A DNA stretch of 64,000 nucleotides, taken from positions 80,001-144,000 of the forward strand of contig NW_027325148.1 in the NCBI RefSeq assembly GCF_028372415.1, in the 5' to 3' direction. Below the pieces are notes generated by a model, which did no database searches, had not been told where the DNA came from, and worked only from the letters and a program-made list of their open reading frames with translations. The position numbers and the translations under genes were made by a program. This DNA comes from Notamacropus eugenii (taxonomy: Eukaryota; Chordata; Mammalia; Diprotodontia; Macropodidae). This document shows positions 55,416-64,000 of this stretch, in pieces. How positions within the stretch are numbered: the first letter of the stretch is position 1; every line of letters starts with the position of its first letter.

Positions 55416-55971
55416 TTTCTCACACTAATATACTTTTTCTCACACAGATATGGACACATTCTGTATCTCACAGAGATACACACTTCCTGGTAGACACTCT
55501 CTCTCACATTCTCTTTCACACTAACCCACACAAATTCTCTCACATCACCTCTCTCTCTTTTTCTCTCTCTCCCCTTCTCTGATATTTCTGTCACCACAGT
55601 CATACCCATACACTGTATCTCACAGAGACACAAACTTGCTAATAGAAACACTCACATCTTTTCTTTCTCTCTTACCCATTTTCTCTTACACAGACACTTG
55701 TTCTCTCTCTCTGCCTGTCTCTCTCTCTGATATAATCTGTTACATTGACACTCATATTCACTCATAGACACACTCTTTCTCAACTTCTCTTCCTCTTCAA
55801 CTCACACATACTCTCTTTCTTTCATCCACACTGTTTCAAACAAACATAAACACATACACTAAATGACACCCTCTTTCACACCAAAACCAATTTCATTCAC
55901 ACACATATTCAATACCTTTCTCATGCACATTCACCTTCTTTCATTCTCTGTCTGTGTGTATCTGCCTCTCT

Positions 55972-56017
<46 letters not shown>

Positions 56018-56151
56018 TCCCTGCTCACTTCTCTTTCTTAGCCACACAATCTCACACACACTCTGTCTGAAAAACAGACACACAATCAAACACAGTCTCT
56101 AACATTCACCCAAGGTCACTCTGTCTTTCTCTCTGTCTCTGTCTCCCTCTG

Positions 56152-56187
<36 letters not shown>

Positions 56188-56892
56188 ACACACACACACA
56201 TTCTTTCTTGTTGTTTTTGTTTCCTTATCCCCAAAGTCTCCCACACACTCTGTCTCAAAAACACACACACACAATGCAACACATACACTTCATCTCTCAC
56301 ACCCTCTCTTTCTCTATCTCTGTCTGTCTGTGTCTGTCTCTGTAGTGTATTTCACACAGTCACATACACACACTGTCTATCACATAGCCACACACTCCTT
56401 CACAAACACCCTGTCTCTCATATTATCTTATTCTCTTACACACAGCATACTCTATCACACACACACACATGCATTCATTCTCTCTCTCTCACACCACATC
56501 GTTCTCACATAAATTACTCTCTCACCTACACATTCAATTTCTCTGTCTCATACATACTCATCCTCTGTCTCTTAGTCTCTCTCTATCTCCTTATCTGTCT
56601 CTTTCTCTCTGCTCTGTCTCTCCCTATGTCTCTATATCTCATTATGTCTTCGTGTCTTTTTCTGTCTCTGCTATCCACTCTCAAACAGACACACTAATTC
56701 ATAGGCACCCTTTCTCTGTCACGTTCTCTTTCTAACGGACACAGTGTATCTCATACAAACACAATTTTTCTCTTTTTTCTCTCATGTACACTATATCTCG
56801 CTCACAAAACACACACTGTCAGACACTCTTTCATACTTTCATATATTACTCTCTCATTCACCCACATATTCAGTCTCTCTTTCACACACACT

Positions 56893-56960
<68 letters not shown>

Positions 56961-57344
56961 CTTTCTGTCTCATTTTATGTCACCCACATTATCAGTTTCT
57001 CACAATCACACATTGTCATACGGTAATTTCTCACTCACCCTCATATTCAATCTTTCTCACACACACTCATTCTGTTTCTTTCTCTCCACCTCTCTGATAT
57101 CTTCTTCTTTCTCTCTCCCTCTCTTCCTCGCTGACATTCTCTCTATTCAACAATTATATCCACACACTGGATCTGACAGAGACATAAACTCTCTCACAGA
57201 AACACTCATATTCTCTTTCTCTCTTATCCATTTTCTCTTTCACACAGACACTTGTTCTCTCTCTCTTTTTCTCTCTCTCTGATATAATCTCTTATACTGA
57301 CATATACACATTCTGTTCCTCTCATTCACTCATATTGCCTCATA

Positions 57345-57657
57345 GGGGCAGCTAGGTGGTGCAATGGATAGAGCACCAGTGCAGGAGTCATGAGGACCTG
57401 AATTCAAATCTCACCTCAGACACTTGACACTCACTAGCTGTGTGACCTTGGGCAAGTCACTTAATCCCAGTTGCCTCATCCTGGGTCATCTCCAGTCATC
57501 CTGATGAATATCTGGTCACTGGATTCAGATGGCTCTGGAGGAGAAGTGAGGCTGGTGACCTGCACAGCCCTCCCTCACTCAAAACAAAGTCAAGTGCAAG
57601 TCATGTCATCATTTCTCTGATGGCGTAGTCTCCTTTGGCAATGAAGGACAAACACAC
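57345..57657 (+). mobile_element. Mar1/RTE composite SINE, near-intact, with target-site repeats
   Basis: It begins GGGGCAGCTAGGTGGTGCAA and passes CTCAGACACTTGACACTCAC, CTGTGTGACCTTGGGCAAGT and CACTTAATCCCAGTTGCCTC. It then continues with a second part (GGATTCAGATGGCTCTGGAG, TGACCTGCACAGCCCTCCCT) ending CAATGAAGGACAAACACAC, like the RTE LINE 3' end. The 9 bases ATTGCCTCA flank it (57334-57342 and 57658-57666), a target-site duplication. It is the youngest-looking mobile element in the window, inserted in the CA/TC field. Confidence 0.93.
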
Positions 57658-59284
57658 ATTGCCTCACACACACTCTTTCTCACTTTCTCTTCCTCTCTAA
57701 CACACATGCTCTTTCTCTCTATTTTTCTCTCACCCACATTATTTTTCTCAAACAAACGCAAACACATACACTTGATAACACTCTCTTTCATGCAAAAATC
57801 AACCTCATTCACACATATATTCATCCCCTTTGACTCTGTCTTTCTCTGTCTCTGTCTCTCTTACACACACAGACATACACACACACATGCTCTCTTTCTC
57901 TCTGTTTTTCTCTCTCTCATTCTGTCTCTCTTTTTCTGTCACCCACATTTTCTCTCTCCAACAAACATAAATACATACACTCAATCACACCATTTTTCAT
58001 ACAAAAATCAGTCTCATTCACACACATATTCAATGTCTTTCTTCCACACATTCATCACCTTTCTCTGTCTCTCTTGCTTTCTCTCTCTGTAGTATGTGTG
58101 TATGACTTCAGAGAGAGGGGGAGACAGAAATAGAGAGCAAAGCGAGAGACCAAGGGTGAGTGTGAGAGACTCAACGTACATGTTGGATATTGTGTGTGTT
58201 TTTGAGGCAGAGTGTGTGTGTCAGACACTGTGAGTGAGAAAGACAAGAGAGTGAGAAAGAGTATGTGTGTGTGTGTGAGATAGAGATAGAGAATGAGTTT
58301 ATTCATTGGACTCTGTGTTATTGAGACAGATTGTGTGTGATAATGTGTGTGTGAGTAAGTAAAGAATTCAAGAAAGTATATATGTATTGCTGTGTGTGAT
58401 AGAGACTAAGACGGAGAGAAATAGGAAATGGTTGAGTGTATGTGAGGGAAAGATTGAACATATGGGTGGGTGAGAAAGTATTTTCTTTGTGTAAGAGGTT
58501 GTGAAAGAGTATGTGTGCTAGTGATAGTGTGTGAGTGAGAGAAAAAGAGAGAGCATGTGTGTGTGTGTGTGTGAGAGAAAGAGAGAGTATTTGTGGTTTT
58601 GAGTAAAGGAATGTGAGAGAGACGGTGTTTATGAAGGACTGTGTCTTTGTGAGAGACAATGGATATATATGACTGTGAGAGACAGAATATATTAAAGAGA
58701 AAGAGAGACAGACAGACACTGAGAGAGATGAGGTGGAGCAACTGAGTGTATGTGTTAGATTGTGTGTGTTTTTGAGAAAAAGTGTTTGTGAGCAAGAAAG
58801 ACAAGAGAGCGAGACACAGTATCTGTGTGTGTGTGTGTGTGAGAGAGACAGAAACAGAGACAGAGAGAGAGACACAGAAGAGAGACAGAGACAGACACAG
58901 AGAGACAGAGACAGAGCGACAGACCTGGGGTAAGTGTGAGAGACAGAGAAGGTAAGAAAGAGCATGTCTATGAAGGAGTATGAGTAAATAAGAGAGACAG
59001 AGATAGAGTGTGTATATGTCAGTGTAACAGATTATAACAGAGAGAGATAGACAGACACAGAGAACAAATGTCTACGTAAGAGAGAGAATGGGAAAGAGAA
59101 AGAAAATATGAGAGAGAGTGCTTCTGTGAGTGAATTTGAGTAAAGTGAGATACAGTGTGTGACTATGAGTGTGTGACAAAGAGGATATAAGAGAGAAAGA
59201 GAGAGAGGGAGAGAGAGAGAGAGAGAGAGAGAGAAACCTAGAGTGAGTGTGAGGGACTAGGTGTATGTTTTGGATTGTGTGTTT

Positions 59285-59326
<42 letters not shown>

Positions 59327-62300
59327 GTCTGTGTAAGGGAGAAAATGGGTAAGAGAGAAAAAGAATATGAGAGTGTTTCTACGAGGTAATTTGTGTGTCT
59401 GTGAGATACAATGTGCTATGACTGTGTAACAGAGAAGATGTCAGCGAGGGAGAGAAAGAGGAAGAGAGAAAGAAAGAGGGTGACAGAGCGAGAGAGATAG
59501 AGACAGAGGGATAGCAACAGACAGAGAGAAAAAGAGACAGAGAGACAGACAGAGATACAGAGACAGAGAAAGACAGAGACAAAGCACGAGAGTGTGAGAG
59601 ATGAAGTGTTCCGATTGTATTGTGTGTGATTTTGGGACTGACTGCCTGTGAAACTGTGGGTTTCAAAGAGAACACACAGAACAGTGAGAGAAAAACAGAG
59701 AAACAAGGTTGTGTGAGAGAGATTCAGTATGTGTCCATCAGAAGGAAAGAGAATGTGACAGTGTGTCTATGATACAGAGTGTGTGTGAGAGGGAGAGAAT
59801 GTGAGTGTCCACGTTTGAATAAGACAGAGTATCTAGGGACAACAACAGAAACAATGACAGAGAGAGGGATAGAGAGGAAGACACAGATAAAGACAATGAT
59901 AGGGCACTAGACTGAGAGAACTAGGGTAAGTGTGAGAGAATAAGTGTGTTAAATTGTGTGTGTGTGATTTTGAAAGAGTGTGTATGTATGAGTTTTTCCA
60001 TATGGGAAAGAGAAGAGACCAAGAATGAGTGTGTGTTTGTGTTTGTGTGTGTGTGTATGAGACAGATAGAGAGGCAGAGAGAGCTTGTGAGTGTTTGAGT
60101 GAGAGTATGTGTGCATTAGAGTAAAAGAGAATATGATAGTGTGTTCATCAATGACTGTTTCTCTGTGTGAGAGAGACAATATCAGAGAGAGAGGGAGAGA
60201 GAAATAGTGAAGAAAAGAGAGCCACAGGGACAGACCTAGGTGGACTGTGAAGGACTAAGTGTTAGTGTTCTACTCTGTGTGTATAGTTGAGACAGTGTGT
60301 GGGAGACTTTGGGGTTAAGAAAGAAAAGCTAGCAAGAAACAATGTGTGTGTATGTGTGTGTGTGAGAGAGAGAGAGAGACAGAGACAGACATACAGTGAA
60401 AGGAGAGGAATCTGTGAGAAAGATATTGAATATATGTGTGAATGAGATTTATTTTTGCGTGAAAGAGGGTGTGATTGAATGTAGGTGTGTTTGTTTGACA
60501 GACATTGGGTGGAAGACAGAAAAAGACAGGGAGAGCATGTGTGAGCTGGACAGGAAGAGGAGAGAGAGTGTCTAGGAGGGAGGATGAGAGGGACAGAATA
60601 TTTATATGTCAATGTAACAGATTATGTCAGAGAGAGAGACAGAGACAGAAAGAGACAGACAGACAGAAAGAGAACAAGTGTCTGTGTAAGACAGAGAATG
60701 GGACAAAGAAAATGAGAAAGAGTGTATCTATGAGTGAATCTGTGTATCCGGGAGATACAGTGTGTGGCTATGACTGTGTGACAGAGGATGTCAGCAAGGG
60801 AGAGAGAGAAAGGTGAGTATGCAAGATGATGTGTACGCATTGCTTCGTGTGTGTTTTGAGACAGATTGCCTGTGAAACTATGTGAGCGAAAGAGAATGGG
60901 TGTGAAAAAGAACACAGTGACAAAAATTTTGCAAGAGTGTGGCTGAGAGAAAAAGAGAAACAGAGACAGGAGAGAAAGAGAGAGAGAGAGAAAGAGAGAA
61001 TATATGTGTTGGAAAGTGTGTGCTTTTGAGACAAAGTGTGGGGAAGACTGGTGGTATGAAAGAAAAGACAGCAAGAAAGAGTATGTGTGTATTTGTGAGT
61101 GTGTATGAGTGAGAGAAAAATAAGTGTGTGCATTGGCATGTGTGGTTTTGAGACAGAGTGTGTGTGAAACTTTGTGTGAGCAAGTAGAGTGCGAGAATGT
61201 GTATTTGTGCCTTTCTGTGTGTGAGACTGAATATGCAGGGAGGGAGAAACTGATGTGTGAAAGAGGCTGTCATAATAGTGTGCATGTTTGTGAATGAGGG
61301 ATATTTTGGGTGAGAGAAAAATAAAAGTTAGAGAGAGCATGTGTAAATTAGTGTTAAAGAAAATGTGAGAGAAAGTGAGTCTACCAGGGAGTGTGTGTTT
61401 GTGGGAGACACAGTGTATGTCTATGTTTGTGTGAGAAAAAGTTTATGTGGAAGACAGAGAGACAGAGAAAGGGGATAAAAGTATGTGAGCGATTGAATAT
61501 GTGTGTGCGTGAGAGTGATATATTTCTGTGTGTGATACAGCATGTGTTGTTTGTATGTGTGATCCAGAAATAGTGTGGGTTTGAGAAAAAGAGAGAGCAA
61601 GTTTTTGTGACAGAGATAGAGTATGTATGTCTTAGAAAGAAAGAGAACGTGAGAGAGTGTGTCTATGATAGAGTATGTGTGTGAGAGATAATGTGTGTGT
61701 CTACGTTTGAGAAAGGTTGACAGAGGGTTAGAGAGAGAGAGACAGAGACAATAACAGAGCGCCAGAGTGAGAGAACTAGGATGACTGTGAAAGATTAAGT
61801 GTATATGTTGAATTGTGTGTTTTTGAAAGACTGTGTGTGTGTGTGAGTCTTTGTGGGCTGGAAAGGGAAGAGAGCTAGAAAGAATACATGAGTGTGTGAG
61901 AAACATGCAGGTAGAAAGAAGCCAAGAGACAGAGGAAGACACAGCAAAAGAGACAGAGTGAGAGAGGGATAGAGGTGATTGTGAGAGGCTGAGTGTTTTT
62001 GTTGGATTGTGTGTGTGATTTTGAGACAGACTGTGTGTGAAATTTTGTGGGTGACAAAAGAAAAGAGAGCAAGGAAAAAAAGAGAGAGAGAGAAAGGGTA
62101 TGCATGTGTGTGTCTCAGAGAGAGACACAGAGACAAAGACAGAAAGAGCCAGAGTGAGAGACCTAGGGTGAATGTTAGAGACTAAGTGAATTGAATTGTG
62201 TATTTTTATAGAGCCTGAGTTTGTGAAACTGAGTTTCTTCATTGGATTCTGTGTGTGTTACTGAGACATATTAAGTGGAATACTCTGTGAGTAAGTAGAG

Positions 62301-62639
62301 TGGAAGAGAGTGTTTGTGTTTCTGTGTGTGAGGTAGAGACTGAGAAAGAGAAAATGTATGAGTGTGTGTGAGAGAGATTGAAAATGTAGGTGAGTGGAAG
62401 AGTAATTTCTCTGTGAAAGAGGTTATGAATGTGTGTGTGTCAGAGTGAGTGTGTGTATGGGAACAAAACAGAATCTGTTAGAGAAAGATGTGAAACGGAT
62501 GGATAGATACCGTGCTTGTGTGTGACTGAGAGACAGAAGCTGACTGTAAGAGACTGAATGTGTGTTTTGTGAGACAGTGTGTGAGAAAGAGAAGAGAGCA
62601 AGATGGAGTGTGTGTATGTGTGTGTGCTTGTCATCCAGG

Positions 62640-63410
62640 TAATTGGTAAGATTGTTAGTTTTGTCTTCTCCTGTTTAAGGCAACACTTTTCCCATGGTTC
62701 CTTCACTAAGGTGTTCTGATTTAAAAAATCTTTCCCAGTGTCTTAGATGATCTTTTATCATTTTTATGTCTTAGAAAATTACTGTCTGTTAAATAGAAAA
62801 TTCTTGTTGAAAAATCATCCCAATTGTCTTTAAGTGTACAGTGACAGTTTTTTTTGTAGGATGCCTTTATATCTTTGAAAGGAATTTTATTAAAATTTTA
62901 ATTGGTTCTGTGAAAAATAACCATCCTATAAATTGTGGTGGAAATGTCCTTGGCTTTATTGACTCAGATTTTGTTTGGATATTTTCCTCTATAATGATTA
63001 AAATGGATTCCTCTCAAGGTGTGTATTTTTGAACAGTTTGTGATGAGTTTGTCCACATTCCAACCCATTCTTACTTCTCATCCCAACATCTTTCATCAAA
63101 ATGACTTCTGGTATACCTTGCTGCTTCATAAGTGGAATCCTTCCTTTTTCAGCAAAGGTAATTATCCATTTCCAGCAGCATTTTCTACAAGGTTCTTCTA
63201 TGACACATCATTGATAAATCTACTATGGATTTTTTTTGGGGGGAGAAATTCACAGAAAACATCCCTGCAGGAAATCATTTAACAATATGAATTCTTGGTC
63301 AAGTCCCAATTAGACTTATACTTTTTAATTATTTATACTTTTAAAATTTTGTTATATTTTTAAAATATAAAATGTTTAATTCACACAATTTTAAAACTTT
63401 TCCCCCATCT
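62640..63410. other. Unassigned DNA between satellite fields
   Basis: About 0.77 kb of AT-rich, non-repetitive-looking sequence. Open frames of 60-90 codons occur but have no recognisable domain or flanking splice structure that I trust. It may be an old repeat I cannot name. Confidence 0.45.
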
Positions 63411-63414
63411 TTTA

Positions 63415-63457
63415 AATATCTTTCACACTTTCCCTGTCTATCTCTGTCTCTGTCTCC

Positions 63458-63488
<31 letters not shown>

Positions 63489-63665
63489 TCACTCTTTCTA
63501 GCTCTCTTCTCTTTTTCATTCACAAAGACTTACACACACTCTGTCTCAAAAACATATGCACAATCCAATACCTATACTTAGTCTCTCAAACTCACCCTAG
63601 GTCTCTCACTCTGTCTCTCTGTCTGTGTCTGTCTCTTTTTTTCTCTCCTCTCTCATTCAAATATG
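63415..63665. repeat. CA/TC satellite-like field (short)
   Basis: The same family as 53880-62640 in CA/TC orientation: a pure CA run at about 63470-63488, then CTCTTCTCTTTTTCATTCAC, the anchor CACACACTCTGTCTCAAAAA, CACCCTAGGTCTCTCACTCT. About one monomer. It is followed by the shared edge. Confidence 0.85.
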
Positions 63666-63667
63666 AT

Positions 63668-63745
63668 ATAGGTCTCATTTAACAATTCTAGTCCTCCAAG
63701 ATCTTTTCAAGTTTTTCCTCACTAGCACATAAATTACATTATTAT
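63668..63745. repeat. Shared non-repetitive edge, copy 2
   Basis: GGTCTCATTTAACAATTCTA, then TTTTTCCTCACTAGCACATA, matching 49170-49245 with a short extra segment between. Beyond it lies a TTATTATTATC stretch not shared by copy 1. Confidence 0.8.
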
Positions 63746-63884
63746 TATCTATTATCTCAGTTCATATATACTACTTCTAACTTGTAATAAGAAAATTTTT
63801 AGGAGTTGCAAGTTATCATTTTCCCATGTAGGAATGTAAACAGTTAACCTTACTGAATCCCTTATGATTTCTCTTTCCTTTTCA

Positions 63885-64000
63885 CCTTTCTATGCTTCTC
63901 TTTTATAGATTAAAGACTCTTGAGAAAAGAAACTATTTCACTTCTGTCTTTTTACCCCCAATACCTAACCCAGTGCCTGGCACCTCCTAGTTATTTAGTT
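63885..64000 (+). mobile_element. L2-type LINE 3' end at window edge
   Basis: GACTCTTGAGAAAAGAAACT, TCTGTCTTTTTACCCCCAAT, ACCTAACCCAGTGCCTGGCA follow the L2 tail (CTCCTTGAGGGCAGGGACT ... CAGTGCCTGGCACATAGTAG). It runs off the end of the window. Confidence 0.65.

Larger units (their letters stand above)
53880..62640. repeat. 8.7-kb strand-switching TG/GA - CA/TC satellite field
   Basis: The + strand is GA/TG-rich at 53880-54370, CA/TC-rich from about 54375 to 58090, then GA/TG-rich again to 62640. An anchor recurs throughout: TTGGATTGTGTGTGTTTTGA, then GACAGAGTGTGTGTGAGACT, TTGTGGG and GAGAGCAAGAAAG in one orientation (for example near 54215, 58180, 60270, 61010, 61810, 62000), and its reverse complement (CACACTCTGTCTCAAAAACA) near 54827, 56055 and 56240. 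Anchor spacing is irregular, mostly 120-500 bases. The field is a diverged satellite with inverted blocks, not a simple microsatellite, although it contains pure CA (about 55975-56012), TC (56898-56925) and GA (59287-59322) runs. An LTR and a SINE are inserted in it. Confidence 0.85.

Noticed and set aside
62640-63410. Frames at 62841-63032 and 63019-63282 as a possible transposase or gene.
   Set aside because: No motif of mariner, hAT or other families could be matched, and the amino-acid text looks like translated AT-rich noncoding DNA.

Overview
The window reads as vertebrate nuclear DNA from a marsupial. It has GT-AG introns, AATAAA signals, long interspersed repeats, marsupial Mar1-type SINEs (opening GGGGCAGCTAGGTGG), a Mar1/RTE composite SINE, an RTE LINE, a HAL1-like L1 relative and L2/CR1 LINEs. 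Two protein-coding genes can be supported. The first is a complete KDM5C/KDM5D-type histone H3K4 demethylase on the + strand: 26 exons, 12306-31135, 1559 codons. The second is an XKRX-type member of the XK family on the - strand: 3 exons, 45403 down to 37759, 427 codons. The genes converge, with their stop codons about 6.6 kb apart.

Layout: 1-2172 is a GATA (Bkm-like) tetranucleotide field. 2173-11510 is a 9.3-kb almost purely purine (GGGAGA-type) field built of diverged and locally duplicated blocks. 11511-12305 is the short non-repetitive KDM5 5' flank, with a YY1-like motif. 12306-31135 is KDM5; intron 1 carries a diverged ~200-bp satellite, intron 7 a decayed copy of the PHD1 exon, intron 20 a long antisense L2/CR1 LINE. 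31136-37758 is the 3'UTR and an intergenic stretch of old L1, MIR and SINE pieces. 37759-45403 is the XKR gene with L1, L2 and RTE-SINE debris in its introns. 45404-48170 is mostly unassigned, with one direct repeat. 48190-49195, 53880-62640 and 63415-63665 are CA/TC (or TG/GA) satellite-like fields that switch strand, interrupted by an LTR and a SINE. A HAL1-like element (about 49560-51600) and an antisense RTE LINE (about 51840-53060) lie between them.

On the human X, KDM5C (Xp11) and XKRX (Xq22) are far apart, and the usual KDM5C neighbour IQSEC2 is not seen here. Together with the satellite load, GATA arrays, a diverged KDM5 C-terminal half and a PHD1 change at a conserved position, this favours a rearranged sex-chromosome segment, most likely the Y (KDM5D plus a Y-linked XKRX partner). 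That is inference; a rearranged X is not excluded. No functional link between the demethylase and the XK-family membrane protein is implied.
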